Below are positions 29,088 to 39,135 of a DNA stretch of 64,000 nucleotides, in pieces; within the stretch, counting starts at the first letter, position 1; every line of letters begins with the position of its first letter. The stretch covers positions 39,547 through 103,546 of the forward strand of contig JALFWW010000017.1 in assembly GCA_022786605.1 (NCBI GenBank), read 5' to 3'. The stretch is from Clostridia bacterium (GTDB lineage Bacteria; Bacillota; Clostridia; Lachnospirales; Anaerotignaceae). The position numbers and the translations under genes were made by a program. A model generated the notes under the pieces. The model ran no database searches. It saw only the letters and a program-made list of their open reading frames with translations, and was not told the DNA's origin.

Positions 29088-29309
29088 TTATCGGATCATA
29101 CTATCGATCATGGCACTGATCTTGTCCCGACTGATTTTTTCCAAAATGGCTTTTTTTACAAATTCGTCTTTGCTGTAGCCGAACTGTGCCAGATATTCAT
29201 TCAGCTGTGCCATGGTGTCTGAATCTATGGTGACGGACAGGCGTTTGCCTGTGGATTTCGGTTTTGTGCTGCTTTTTTTCGCAGTGGTTTTTGCATTTTT
29301 TTCTGCCAT
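29088..29309 (-). CDS. Short ribbon-helix-helix-like protein
   Basis: 73 aa 'KRLSVTIDSDTMAQLNEYLAQFGYSKDEFVKKAILEKI' resembles an RHH/CopG fold. Confidence 0.6.
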   Translation of the reverse strand: MAEKNAKTTAKKSSTKPKSTGKRLSVTIDSDTMAQLNEYLAQFGYSKDEFVKKAILEKISRDKISAMIDSMIR

Positions 29310-29423
29310 AGGGGTTCTCTCCTTCCTCTGTATTCAGTATATCAAAAAAAGAAAAAAATAGCAGTATGTTTTTTCAAAGGTCGGGCAAAATAAGTGCGTA
29401 CCAAACAAAAGGAGGCGCACACA

Positions 29424-29585
29424 ATGGAAAAATGTAATGAATGTATCAGATGTACCGTAGACAACTGCAGACACCACCACAACACAAAAAACTACTGCAC
29501 ACTGGAAACCATTCAGGTGGGCACACATGAAGCAAACCCCACCATGGATCAGTGCACAGACTGTCTGTCCTACACAAAAAGATAA
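29424..29585 (+). CDS. DUF1540-like Cys/His-rich small protein
   Basis: CIRCTVDNCRHHHNTKNYCTLETIQVGTHEANPTMDQCTDC; RBS GGAGG before ATG at 29424. Confidence 0.75.
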   Translation: MEKCNECIRCTVDNCRHHHNTKNYCTLETIQVGTHEANPTMDQCTDCLSYTKR

Positions 29586-29626
29586 GACTGTCTGAATCAG
29601 GGAGAAACGGGCATTTCATAAAGTTC

Positions 29627-29712
29627 GGGGCTTCTTTATGGTGAAATAAAGAAAGCTGAAATCTTTTGTTGCAAAAGATTTCAGCTTTCTTCTTTTTACG
29701 GGATTTTTCTTT
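29627..29712 (+). repeat. Degenerate/truncated copy of the dispersed repeat (module A only)
   Basis: GGGGCTTCTTTATGGTGAAATAAAGAAAGCTGAAATCTTTTGTTGCAAAAGATTTCAGCTTTCTTCTTTTTACGGGATTTTTCTTT aligns with the left half of the consensus; right half not recognisable. Confidence 0.55.
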
Positions 29713-29791
29713 GGAAGGACGCTTTGAGATATCCGTTTTTCTATTGCGGTAAGGTTGTGCCACCGCTATAATGAAAATGGAGGTGTTTGCC

Positions 29792-30400
29792 ATGAAATTA
29801 TATTTGGTCCGCCATGGACAAACGGATATGAACAAGAGAAATATGTTTTATGGCTGGACAGATGCGGATATCAATGAAACAGGCATAGAGCAGGCAGAAC
29901 AGCTGCGGCAGTATTTCCGGCAGATTCCTATTGACGCCATCTACAGCAGTGATTTGAAAAGGGCGGCTCATACGGCGGAAATCATTGCCGCAGGAAAAGA
30001 TATGTCTGTGCGTTATGACAGAGCATTTCGAGAACTCTATTATGGCGATTGGGAAAATCAAACGACAGATTACATAGAAAAAAATTATAAAGAAGAACTG
30101 CGGGGGTGGGTCACAGACTGGAAAGACCTTGCTATGCCCAATGGGGAAAAGTTCTCGGATTTCTATCATAGGGTTTCTGCAGGTGTGGACAGACTGGTGG
30201 AAGAAAACCGAGGTAAAAACGTCCTTTTGGTTGCCCATAATGGTGCTCTCAGTGCATTGCTCTGTCATTTGACAGGGGCTGGCATGGATGGTTTCTGGCG
30301 GTTCGATTCCAAACAGGGGCATTACAGTTCTGTGCTGATTTCCAAAAAATGGACCACCATTGAAAGCATCAATCATCCTTTGTGTCTGAAGGAGGAGTGA
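29792..30400 (+). CDS. Histidine phosphatase family protein
   Basis: KLYLVRHGQTDMNKRNMFYG; AIYSSDLKRAAHTAEI; LLVAHNGALSALL. Confidence 0.9.
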   Translation: MKLYLVRHGQTDMNKRNMFYGWTDADINETGIEQAEQLRQYFRQIPIDAIYSSDLKRAAHTAEIIAAGKDMSVRYDRAFRELYYGDWENQTTDYIEKNYKEELRGWVTDWKDLAMPNGEKFSDFYHRVSAGVDRLVEENRGKNVLLVAHNGALSALLCHLTGAGMDGFWRFDSKQGHYSSVLISKKWTTIESINHPLCLKEE

Positions 30401-30401
30401 T

Positions 30402-30944
30402 ATGAAAGTGAAATGTCATAACATGGAAAAGAAGGAGGCTGTTTTTTCCAAAGAGCATCTCTGCGGCGGAAAAATCATAGAATCCTTTATCCCCACCTGT
30501 GAGGAAGATGGATTTACCCTTTTACACCGGAAACGTGGGATACGGTTGATTTTTGCGGGATTGGAGCCGAAGCTGAACTGGTTTCCTGTGCCTTGCCTTT
30601 GGGTATTTGCCACTGATGAAAAGGGTGGTGCTTTTGCTCACGGAGAAGGAAATCTGGAAAACAGCCCGATCTACTATGTATCAGCAGAAAACAAGTGCTG
30701 GTATCTGGCGAAAAATTTTCGTGAATTTGTCCGGCTAGTGATATTTGCACCGGAATGGATGGAAAAGGTGACAGGAAAGAAATGTGATTTTTCGGAGGAA
30801 ACAAAAGAAGAAAGAGCAAAAATGGGCATGGTTTTCGGTCTGGAACCTCCGAAAACGAATTTGCAGGCAGAGGTAAAAGAAGTGGAAGCAATCCGTATTT
30901 TTGCCAGTCAGGCAGAAGCGGAGGAAGAATATGAACTTTTATAA
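30402..30944 (+). CDS. Hypothetical protein
   Basis: 180 aa ORF closely following the phosphatase gene on the same strand; no recognised domain. Confidence 0.6.
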   Translation: MKVKCHNMEKKEAVFSKEHLCGGKIIESFIPTCEEDGFTLLHRKRGIRLIFAGLEPKLNWFPVPCLWVFATDEKGGAFAHGEGNLENSPIYYVSAENKCWYLAKNFREFVRLVIFAPEWMEKVTGKKCDFSEETKEERAKMGMVFGLEPPKTNLQAEVKEVEAIRIFASQAEAEEEYELL

Positions 30945-30956
30945 GGAGGCGAAGTT

Positions 30957-31427
30957 ATGAAAAAGTATGGAGTATTGGCGGCATTGGTCATGGCTTTTGC
31001 TTTGACAGGCTGCGGCGGAGAAAAACAGACGGAAGTGGCCGCCCAGGAAGCCATGGCTGATACTATGATCAACTCTGGACGGGAAACCAGCGACGGTGGG
31101 TTTGAGAGAACATATCCTTTAGATAACACACAAGGGGAAGCCCTGCATTTTTATGTGACAAACGAGCGGGAACCAAGCGATGTGTATACCGAACTGGTGG
31201 TGACCATTTCCTGTGGGAAGAAGGAAGTGGCAAGAGAAGTGATTCTGCCGGGAGAATCCACAGTGGTGACAACCATGCTGACAGAAAAGGAAAAAGAATA
31301 TACCTGTAAGGCGGAGCCGGGGAAAAATGGCGGAGATATGGCTTTGTGCTATGCCATCGTCCAAGGGGAAGCTGAAACAGAAGAACCAGCAGCGTTTTTG
31401 GACGAAATAGTTGGGGAACCAGAATAA
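30957..31427 (+). CDS. Putative lipoprotein
   Basis: Signal peptide with lipobox ALTGCGGEK; RBS AAGGAGGCG. Confidence 0.7.
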   Translation: MKKYGVLAALVMAFALTGCGGEKQTEVAAQEAMADTMINSGRETSDGGFERTYPLDNTQGEALHFYVTNEREPSDVYTELVVTISCGKKEVAREVILPGESTVVTTMLTEKEKEYTCKAEPGKNGGDMALCYAIVQGEAETEEPAAFLDEIVGEPE

Positions 31428-31503
31428 AAAATCGGGAAAAATCGTTGATTTTTCAGGCAGTCTGACGGTTTTGAAAAAAATACGCTCTGTAAAGGAAAAA
31501 TAC

Positions 31504-31532
31504 TTGACAGCCGCTCCCTTTTCGGATACAAT
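31504..31532 (+). promoter_or_regulatory. Sigma-A-type promoter upstream of ylxM-ffh
   Basis: TTGACA (31504-31509), 17-nt spacer, TACAAT (31527-31532). Confidence 0.7.
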
Positions 31533-31579
31533 AACACAGGTGGTTGTAAAGTGATTTTACTTTACAGGAGGAAAAGACC

Positions 31580-31930
31580 ATGGATGAAATCTTACATCTG
31601 ACACTGCTCTACGATTTCTACGGCGAGCTTTTGACAGAGAAACAAAAACAGGTATTCGATCTGCACTATCAGGACGATCTTTCCCTTTCGGAAATCGGAG
31701 AGGAATTGTCCATCAGCCGTCAGGCGGTGCGGGATCAGCTGAAGCGGACAGAAAAAATCCTTATGGATTATGAACAGAAGCTGGGGCTGGTAGCCAGATT
31801 TCAGGCACAGAAAAAATCTGTCAGGGAAATGCTGGATATTTTACAGGAAATGGAAACCGAGGGTCTTTCAGAAAAAAGAATCCGCCAACTGGAAAAAATG
31901 AAACAGATTGCCGAAGCAATATTATCCTGA
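31580..31930 (+). CDS. ylxM: YlxM/SRP-associated HTH protein
   Basis: LYDFYGELLTEKQKQVFDLHYQDDLSLSEIGEELSISRQAVRDQLKRTEKIL; adjacent to ffh. Confidence 0.9.
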   Translation: MDEILHLTLLYDFYGELLTEKQKQVFDLHYQDDLSLSEIGEELSISRQAVRDQLKRTEKILMDYEQKLGLVARFQAQKKSVREMLDILQEMETEGLSEKRIRQLEKMKQIAEAILS

Positions 31931-31944
31931 GAGGAGGGCGGTCT

Positions 31945-33285
31945 ATGGCATTTGAAAACCTTTCCAATAAGCTGCAGGATGTGTTCAAGCAGCTGCGGGG
32001 CAAAGGCAAGCTGACAGAAGCAGATGTAAAAACCGCCATGCGGGAAGTAAAGATTGCGCTTCTGGAGGCAGACGTAAACTTTAAAATCGTTAAAAACTTC
32101 ATCAAGACTGTCACCGAACGGGCTGTTGGCACAGAGGTGCTGGAAGGTCTGAATCCGGGACAGCAGGTGATTAAGATTGTAAATGAGGAGCTTATCGCTC
32201 TCATGGGCACTACACAAAGTCAGCTGACTTTTGCAAAACGTCCTCCCACCGTTTACATGATGGTAGGTCTGCAGGGTGCCGGTAAAACCACCAGCAGCGG
32301 GAAGCTGGCGGGACAGCTGAGAAAGCAGGGCAGAAATCCTCTGCTGGTAGCCTGTGACGTGTATCGTCCGGCGGCTATCAAACAGTTGCAGGTAGTTGGG
32401 AAAAACTACAACATTCCCGTATTTGAAATGGGGGACAAATTGAGTCCCGTGGAAATTTCTCAAAAAGCGTTGGAATACGCAGCGGAAAACCGCAATGATG
32501 TCATCCTCATCGATACGGCAGGTCGACTGCATATCAATGAAGAACTGATGCAGGAATTGCAGGACATCAAGGAAGTGGTAAAACCTCAGGAAATCCTTCT
32601 GGTGGTTGACGCCATGACCGGTCAGGATGCGGTAACTGTAGCAGAAAGCTTTGACAGCCAGCTGGGCATTGATGGTATCATCATGACGAAGCTGGACGGC
32701 GACGCCAGAGGCGGTGCGGCACTTTCTGTCAGAAGCGTAACCAACAAGCCCATCAAGTATATCGGTATGGGGGAAAAAATGGAGGACTTGGAGCCCTTCT
32801 ATCCCGACCGTATGGCTTCCAGAATCCTGGGCATGGGCGATGTGCTGACACTCATTGATAAGGTGCAGCAGAACATCGACGAGCAGGAAGCCAAGGAAAT
32901 GCAGAAAAAAATGCTTTCCAATGAATTCACACTGGAGGATTTCCTTTCTCAGATGCAGCAGATCAAGAAAATGGGTCCGCTGAAAGATCTGATGGGCATG
33001 ATTCCGGGTATGAATAAATTTAATCTGGACGAAGCCTTAAACGGCGTTGACCCGTCCAAAGAAATGGCGAAAACAGAAGCCATCATCCAGTCCATGACAA
33101 GAGAGGAACGGCTGAACCCTTCCATCCTCAATGGACCACGGAAAAAGCGTATCGCCAACGGCTCCGGCAGAAGCATCGCCGAAGTCAATCGTCTGCTGAA
33201 ACAGTTTGAAGAAATGAAGAAAATGATGAAGCAGATGAACAACATGCAAAAAGGCAAAAAGGGCAAGCTTCCTTTTTTCCGATAA
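31945..33285 (+). CDS. ffh: Signal recognition particle GTPase Ffh
   Basis: GLQGAGKTTSSGKLA, DTAGRLHINEELM, TKLDGDARGGAALS, Met-rich C-terminal M domain. Confidence 0.95.
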   Translation: MAFENLSNKLQDVFKQLRGKGKLTEADVKTAMREVKIALLEADVNFKIVKNFIKTVTERAVGTEVLEGLNPGQQVIKIVNEELIALMGTTQSQLTFAKRPPTVYMMVGLQGAGKTTSSGKLAGQLRKQGRNPLLVACDVYRPAAIKQLQVVGKNYNIPVFEMGDKLSPVEISQKALEYAAENRNDVILIDTAGRLHINEELMQELQDIKEVVKPQEILLVVDAMTGQDAVTVAESFDSQLGIDGIIMTKLDGDARGGAALSVRSVTNKPIKYIGMGEKMEDLEPFYPDRMASRILGMGDVLTLIDKVQQNIDEQEAKEMQKKMLSNEFTLEDFLSQMQQIKKMGPLKDLMGMIPGMNKFNLDEALNGVDPSKEMAKTEAIIQSMTREERLNPSILNGPRKKRIANGSGRSIAEVNRLLKQFEEMKKMMKQMNNMQKGKKGKLPFFR

Positions 33286-33319
33286 ACTTTTTATGAACAC
33301 TTGCAGGAGGTGAAATGAA

Positions 33320-33568
33320 ATGGCAGTAAGAATCAGACTGAAAAGACTGGGTGCAAAGAAAGCTCCTTTCTATAGAATCGTTGTAGCAGATTCCAGAACA
33401 TCCAGAAACGGTAAATCCATCGATGAAATTGGTTACTACGATCCTACAAAGGAACCCGTTGTTCTGAAAGTTGACGCAGAAGCAGCGAACAAATGGCTGG
33501 CAACAGGCGCACAGCCTTCCGAAACAGCAAAAGCTCTGCTGAAAAAAGCTGGCGTTATCGGCGAATAA
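33320..33568 (+). CDS. rpsP: 30S ribosomal protein S16
   Basis: [42 protein letters not shown]. Confidence 0.96.
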   Translation: MAVRIRLKRLGAKKAPFYRIVVADSRTSRNGKSIDEIGYYDPTKEPVVLKVDAEAANKWLATGAQPSETAKALLKKAGVIGE

Positions 33569-33589
33569 TTCGTAACGGGGGCCAATGCA

Positions 33590-33820
33590 ATGAAAGAATT
33601 ACTGGAAGTAATCGCAAAAAATCTGGTGGAACATCCCGAACAGGTGCAGGTTTCTGAAAAAGAAGGCGAACGCGCTTGGATTTTGGAACTGAAAGTTGCT
33701 CCTGAAGATATGGGTAAGGTCATCGGCAAACAGGGCAGAATTGCAAAAGCAATCCGTACTGTGGTAAAAGCGGCGGCCATCCACGAGGATAAAAAGATTA
33801 TCGTAGAAATCGTACAGTAA
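33590..33820 (+). CDS. KH-domain RNA-binding protein (YlqC/KhpA)
   Basis: APEDMGKVIGKQGRIAKAIRTVVKAAA KH motif; located between rpsP and rimM. Confidence 0.92.
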   Translation: MKELLEVIAKNLVEHPEQVQVSEKEGERAWILELKVAPEDMGKVIGKQGRIAKAIRTVVKAAAIHEDKKIIVEIVQ

Positions 33821-33898
33821 GGGAAACCGCTGTATACGGCAGGGTGCAGGCGCATCCTGCTGATTTTGTTTATACGGAAAAAATGAGGTGCAAAAACC

Positions 33899-34408
33899 AT
33901 GGAACAATATTTTGAAATCGGAAAAATTACAGGGACCCACGGCATCCGGGGAACCATGCGGGTATTTCCCACCACAGAGGACCCTTCCCGTTTTGAACGG
34001 CTGAAAGAAATCATTGTGGAAATCCGGGGTAAACAGGAGACCTTCCATATCCAGAAGGTGGCATTCCATAAACAGTTTGTGCTGCTGACTGTAAAAGAAA
34101 TCACTGACATTAACGTGGCGGAACTGTATAAAAACGGTCGGATTCTCATTCCCGATGCCATGGCAATTCCTTTGGGCGAAGATGAATACTACAACCGTGA
34201 CCTCTATGGTCTGAAAGTGGTAACAGAAGAAGGGGAAGAACTGGGTGAGATTACAGAAATTTTCCCTACTGGCTCCAATGACGTGTATGTGGTGAAAAAA
34301 GACGGCAAAGGCAAAGAACTGCTGCTGCCTGCCATCAAAGACTGCATCAAAAATGTGGATTTGGAAAACGGCGTTATGACCGTAAAACTGCTGGAAGGAC
34401 TGAGATAA
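33899..34408 (+). CDS. rimM: 16S rRNA processing protein RimM
   Basis: EIGKITGTHGIRGTMRVFPTTEDPSRF; EEYYNRDLYGLKV-like linker; adjacent to trmD. Confidence 0.94.
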   Translation: MEQYFEIGKITGTHGIRGTMRVFPTTEDPSRFERLKEIIVEIRGKQETFHIQKVAFHKQFVLLTVKEITDINVAELYKNGRILIPDAMAIPLGEDEYYNRDLYGLKVVTEEGEELGEITEIFPTGSNDVYVVKKDGKGKELLLPAIKDCIKNVDLENGVMTVKLLEGLR

Positions 34409-35155
34409 ATGAAACAGTTTTTTGTACTGACACTGTTTCCTGAAATGATTCAGCAGACCCTTTCCCACAGCATTATGGGGCGTGCCCAGAAAGAAGGGCA
34501 TATCTCTGTGGAAGCCATCAACATTCGGGATTATACACTGAACAAACAGAAACATGTGGACGATTATCCCTATGGCGGCGGCGCTGGTATGGTTATGCAG
34601 GCACAGCCCATTTATGACGCTTATCAGAGTATCGCCGAAAAGGCAAAGGGCGCAAGGGTGGTATATATGACGCCCCAAGGCAGACCTTTTACCCAGCGTA
34701 TTGCGGAAGAACTGTCCAAGGAAGAAAATCTGGTGTTCCTCTGCGGACATTATGAAGGTATTGACGAAAGAATCATTGAAGAAATTGTCACAGACGAAAT
34801 TTCTCTGGGGGATTTCGTGCTGACAGGGGGAGAACTGGCAGCAATCACCATCATTGATGCCGTATCCCGTCTGGTGCCCGGTGTGTTGGGAAAAGAGGAT
34901 TCTTTCGCTGATGAAAGCTTTTCCGATGGACTGCTGGAATATCCCCAGTATACCCGTCCTCCTGTATTTCATGGGAAGGAAGTACCGGAAATCCTCTTGA
35001 GCGGACATCATGCCAATATTGCCAAATGGCGAAGGGAACAGTCCCTCATTCGTACGGTGCAGAAACGCCCCGATCTGCTGGAAACAGCGGAACTGACGGC
35101 AAAGGAACGGCAGTTTGTGGAAAGACTGCGGGAAGAAGCGCAGGAAACAGAATAA
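34409..35155 (+). CDS. trmD: tRNA (guanine-N1)-methyltransferase TrmD
   Basis: [50 protein letters not shown]. Confidence 0.96.
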   Translation: MKQFFVLTLFPEMIQQTLSHSIMGRAQKEGHISVEAINIRDYTLNKQKHVDDYPYGGGAGMVMQAQPIYDAYQSIAEKAKGARVVYMTPQGRPFTQRIAEELSKEENLVFLCGHYEGIDERIIEEIVTDEISLGDFVLTGGELAAITIIDAVSRLVPGVLGKEDSFADESFSDGLLEYPQYTRPPVFHGKEVPEILLSGHHANIAKWRREQSLIRTVQKRPDLLETAELTAKERQFVERLREEAQETE

Positions 35156-35322
35156 AGTGATTTGCAAAGCATTGGGTTTTTCTTTGGATGAAGAATTCCC
35201 AGTGCTTTTTTGTTGCGGAAAAACGTTGGACAAGGTGGCGAAAAGATTACTTTGTATGCGCTTTTCAGGTATGATGAAATTAAGAGAAACAGGAAGTTTG
35301 ATTTTGCGGAAGGGGGATGTTT

Positions 35323-35592
35323 ATGAACTGGTGGAATTTATCTGTATTTTGTATCATTCCCATTGCATCTGTGGTATTCTTTTTCTTTTGGAAAAGAAAA
35401 TATCTTTGGATGGCGCCTTTGGTTTCCGTAGTCATATCTGTTGCAATCAGCCTTTTTGCAATGCCGTCTATCCTCAGTGACACGGAACATCGTAATATGT
35501 TTTTTGGCATTAGTGTCATGATTCATATCCTAATAGCCGTTGTATGGACTGCTCTTGCTTATGTGGTGGCACATTTTTTGGATAAAAAATAG
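35323..35592 (+). CDS. Small membrane protein, unknown
   Basis: ~89 aa with multiple hydrophobic helices; plausible RBS. Confidence 0.5.
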   Translation: MNWWNLSVFCIIPIASVVFFFFWKRKYLWMAPLVSVVISVAISLFAMPSILSDTEHRNMFFGISVMIHILIAVVWTALAYVVAHFLDKK

Positions 35593-35631
35593 AAATGATG
35601 AATTTCTTTGAAATGAAAAAGCATCTATACC

Positions 35632-35808
35632 AAAGCAACTTCCACTTAAAAACATTGTTTTTCTGTTTTATTGATTTTTCAGTGGAATTGCGGCGGCTAT
35701 CTTCAGAAGAAAACATACCTGATAAAATCCCAGTAAAAATAAGAAAGCTAAAATCCTGTGTATGAATAAGGATTTCAGCTTTCTTTGTTTTCTTATGAAG
35801 AAGCCCCT
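35632..35808 (-). repeat. Doubly palindromic dispersed repeat, copy 3 (inverted orientation)
   Basis: Reverse complement of consensus with stem changes CCAC/GTGG; flanked by host arms AAAAAGCATCTATACC (35616-35631) and GGATAGATGCTTTT (35815-35828). Confidence 0.85.
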
Positions 35809-35826
35809 GATTTTGGATAGATGCTT

Positions 35827-37443
35827 TTATCTCTTTTTGCCTTTTTCTTTCTTGGCAATTTCAATGTGTACTCGTTTGTTTTTGATCTTACAGTTTTTCA
35901 TACCGTACAGGACGTCTTTCACATATTCCTTGGGTACATCTACGAAGGTGTAGTCATCGAACAGGTCGATGGCACCTAGAGCTTTACCGGGAACGCCAGC
36001 TTCGTTAGCAATGGCGCCTACGATGTCTTTGGCACGGATTTTGTTTTTCTTACCAGCGCTGATGAACAGGCGTACCATTTTTTCTCCTTCGCCGCCGTAC
36101 ATTTCTGTACCGTTGAAGTTGATATCATCCATGATATCCATATCGTCCGTGCGCACATCTGCCAGATTGTGCTTCAGCAGCGCAGCGGCAATGTCCATAG
36201 CTGCATAGTCCTCTTCCATGAGGCGTTCCACCAGATTGATATATTTTACCAGATGACCTTCCTGAATGGTGTCTTTGATTTTTTCCAGGAAGATGTTTGT
36301 TTTCATTTCTTCCACATCACTGAGGGTAGGCAGTTTCTGCTGAATGATCTTTGTTTTGGTATAACGCATGATGTCACGCAGTTTGTAGATTTCCTTGCCT
36401 ACGCAGAATGTGAAGGCTTTGCCGCTTCTGCCGGCACGACCGGTTCTGCCGATACGGTGCACATAGTATTCTTCGTCCTGAGGAACGTCGTAGTTGAATA
36501 CGATGTCGATGTCGTCTACGTCGATACCTCTTGCCGCTACGTCTGTAGCAACGAGGATTTCGATGGTGCCGTTACGGAATTTCTGCATAACTTTGTCACG
36601 CTGTGCCTGTTTCAGGTCACCATGAAGACCTTCCGCAAAGTAGCCGCGACCTTGCAACAGCTCCACCAGATCATCTACACGTTTTTTGGTGTTGCAGAAT
36701 ACCATAGCCAGATTGGGCATGTATACGTCGATGATACGAGTCAGCGCTTCCAGTTTTGTTTTTTCTTTTACGTCAAAGTAATACTGTTCGATGTTGGGAA
36801 CAGTCAGTTCTTTCCGAACGATTTTTACATATTCGGGATTTCTCTGGAAACGTCTGGTGATGTCCAGAATTTCAGGGGAAAGGGTGGCGGAGAACAACAG
36901 TGTCTGATGGTCCTCAGGGATTTTCACCAGAATGGTTTCAATGTCCTCCCGGAAGCCCATGTCCAGCATTTCGTCCGCTTCGTCCAGAATCATCATCTGT
37001 ACGGTTTCCATTTTCAGTGTGCGGCGGCGCATGTGGTCCATAACACGGCCAGGTGTACCAATGACAACCTGAGCGCCTTTTTTCAGTGCTAAGATCTGAC
37101 GGTCAATGGGTTGTCCGCCATAAATGGGCACAACACGGATGTTGTCTTTGTATTTCAGCAGTTTTCGGAATTCTTCGCTGACCTGGATTGCCAGTTCTCT
37201 GGTAGGGCAGAGAATCAGTGCCTGCAAACGGCGGTCATCGGGGTCGATGCGTTCCAGACAGGGAATGCCGAATGCGGCTGTTTTGCCCGTACCTGTTTGG
37301 GACTGACCGATGATGTCTTTGCCTGCTTTTACCAGAGGGATTGCCTGGGACTGGATGGGGGTTGCTTCTTCAAAACCCATGTCCAGTACAGCCTGGTAAA
37401 TTTCTTTGGATAACTGCATGTCTTCAAATCTTAAATGTTCCAT
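35827..37443 (-). CDS. DEAD-box RNA helicase (CshA/DeaD-like)
   Basis: AxTGxGKT-type QTGTGKTAAFGIP, DEADEML, SAT, HRIGRTGRAGRSGKA, C-terminal DbpA-type RNA-binding domain. Confidence 0.94.
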   Translation of the reverse strand: MEHLRFEDMQLSKEIYQAVLDMGFEEATPIQSQAIPLVKAGKDIIGQSQTGTGKTAAFGIPCLERIDPDDRRLQALILCPTRELAIQVSEEFRKLLKYKDNIRVVPIYGGQPIDRQILALKKGAQVVIGTPGRVMDHMRRRTLKMETVQMMILDEADEMLDMGFREDIETILVKIPEDHQTLLFSATLSPEILDITRRFQRNPEYVKIVRKELTVPNIEQYYFDVKEKTKLEALTRIIDVYMPNLAMVFCNTKKRVDDLVELLQGRGYFAEGLHGDLKQAQRDKVMQKFRNGTIEILVATDVAARGIDVDDIDIVFNYDVPQDEEYYVHRIGRTGRAGRSGKAFTFCVGKEIYKLRDIMRYTKTKIIQQKLPTLSDVEEMKTNIFLEKIKDTIQEGHLVKYINLVERLMEEDYAAMDIAAALLKHNLADVRTDDMDIMDDINFNGTEMYGGEGEKMVRLFISAGKKNKIRAKDIVGAIANEAGVPGKALGAIDLFDDYTFVDVPKEYVKDVLYGMKNCKIKNKRVHIEIAKKEKGKKR

Positions 37444-37733
37444 GTGATTTTCCTTTCTTTCTTTTTCTTTACAAAGCCGAAGAAAACCACAGAACCCGTT
37501 GAAAGATGTTTTCTTTCGACTCAAAACCTAATATTTCAGCGCTTTGGCAATGATAAAACTTCCCGATTAAAGCGCATGGCGGAAAAAACCGCAGACAATA
37601 ACTATACCAGTTTTGTATGCAAAAAGCAAGGCGAAATCAGGGGGACAAAGACGAATTGTGATAAAGTCATAAAAATAGAAAGGAAAGGGGAATATTTTTG
37701 CATGACAGACCAAAATTCTCCGTGGATTCCCCC

Positions 37734-37761
37734 TTGACTTTCTGTTACAGTGTGCTATAAT
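37734..37761 (+). promoter_or_regulatory. Promoter of pheST T-box leader
   Basis: TTGACT, 16-nt spacer, TATAAT. Confidence 0.7.
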
Positions 37762-37774
37762 GTGGTCATTATGA

Positions 37775-38026
37775 ATAGTCGAAAGGCTATGAAGGTGAAA
37801 AGTACGCAAATGCGCCGCCTCAGAGAGAAAACGTCATCGGCTGAAAGCGTTTTTGGTTTGGAGAGTTTGCGGAAGTTCCCACCGGAGCCGATTTCCTGAA
37901 GTGTCTATGGGCAAGCGTAGGGAAATCCGTTTCATGCACGTTACGCATTAGAGTGCCTGTGTTAGCAGGAATTTGGGTGGTACCACGGAAGTCTTCGTCC
38001 CTATTGGGATTGAAGGCTATTTTTTT
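37775..38026 (+). promoter_or_regulatory. T-box leader (presumably tRNA-Phe responsive)
   Basis: T-box sequence GGGTGGTACCACGG and adjacent terminator GTCTTCGTCCCTATTGGGATTGAAGGCTATTTTTTTT directly upstream of pheS. Confidence 0.9.
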
Positions 38027-38075
38027 TGCAGTGAAACCTATGAACATCAGATAGAAAAAAGGAGAGAAAAGGACA

Positions 38076-39095
38076 ATGAAGGAAAAATTAAAAGCCATTC
38101 AGGAAAAAGCCATGGCAGCTTTCCAGGAAGCAAAAGAAATGAAAGACATTGATGAGCTGAAAGTAAAATACCTGGGCAAAAAAGGCGAACTGACAGCCAT
38201 TTTGAAAGAAATGGGCAAACTCAGTGCAGAAGAACGCCCCATCATCGGTCAGATGGCAAACGATGTACGTCAGAATCTGGAAAAAATGCTGGATGAAGCA
38301 AAGAATCGTCTGGCAGCTGCGGAAATGGCACATCGTCTGGAAAAAGAAAAAATCGACGTTACCATGCCCGGCAGAGCAAGAGCAGAAGGTCACAGACATC
38401 CTATGAGCATCGTTACAGATGAAATCTGCAGCATCTTCATGGGTATGGGTTACGAAGTGGCAGAAGGTCCTGAAGTAGAAAAAGACTACTATAACTTTGA
38501 AGCACTGAACATCCCTAAAAACCATCCCGCAAGAGATGAACAGGATACTTTCTATATCGGCGGCGACATCCTGCTGCGTACCCAGACCTCTCCCATGCAG
38601 GTTCGTACCATGGAAAAAGGCAAACTGCCCATCCGTATGGTATGCCCCGGTGCTGTTTACCGTTCCGATGAAGTAGACGCTACCCATTCTCCTGTATTCC
38701 ACCAGCTGGAAGGTCTGGTTGTAGACAAGAACATCACCATGGGTGACCTGAAAGGTGCGCTGGTTGTATTCGCGAAAGAATTGTTCGGGGAAGATACAAA
38801 AGTTCGTTTCCGTCCTCACCATTTCCCTTTCACAGAACCCAGTGCGGAAATGGACGTAACTTGCTTCGCATGTGGCGGTGAAGGCTGCCGTGTATGTAAA
38901 GGTGAAGGTTATATCGAACTGTTGGGCTGCGGTATGGTACATCCCAAAGTTCTGAAAATGAGCGGTATCGATCCTGACGAATACAGCGGTTTCGCATTTG
39001 GTATGGGTCTGGAACGTGTTGCTATGCAGCGTTATGGTATCACAGACCTGCGTCTGCTGTTCGAAAACGATATGAAATTCCTGAAACAGTTCTAA
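38076..39095 (+). CDS. pheS: Phenylalanyl-tRNA synthetase alpha subunit
   Basis: [68 protein letters not shown]. Confidence 0.96.
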   Translation: MKEKLKAIQEKAMAAFQEAKEMKDIDELKVKYLGKKGELTAILKEMGKLSAEERPIIGQMANDVRQNLEKMLDEAKNRLAAAEMAHRLEKEKIDVTMPGRARAEGHRHPMSIVTDEICSIFMGMGYEVAEGPEVEKDYYNFEALNIPKNHPARDEQDTFYIGGDILLRTQTSPMQVRTMEKGKLPIRMVCPGAVYRSDEVDATHSPVFHQLEGLVVDKNITMGDLKGALVVFAKELFGEDTKVRFRPHHFPFTEPSAEMDVTCFACGGEGCRVCKGEGYIELLGCGMVHPKVLKMSGIDPDEYSGFAFGMGLERVAMQRYGITDLRLLFENDMKFLKQF

Positions 39096-39135
39096 TAGAT
39101 TTTGAGTATTTGCATTTGAAAGGAGAATCAGTAAC

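Noticed and set aside
33599-35233. 544-aa minus-strand ORF
   Set aside because: Antisense to KH protein, rimM and trmD, all strongly conserved on the plus strand.
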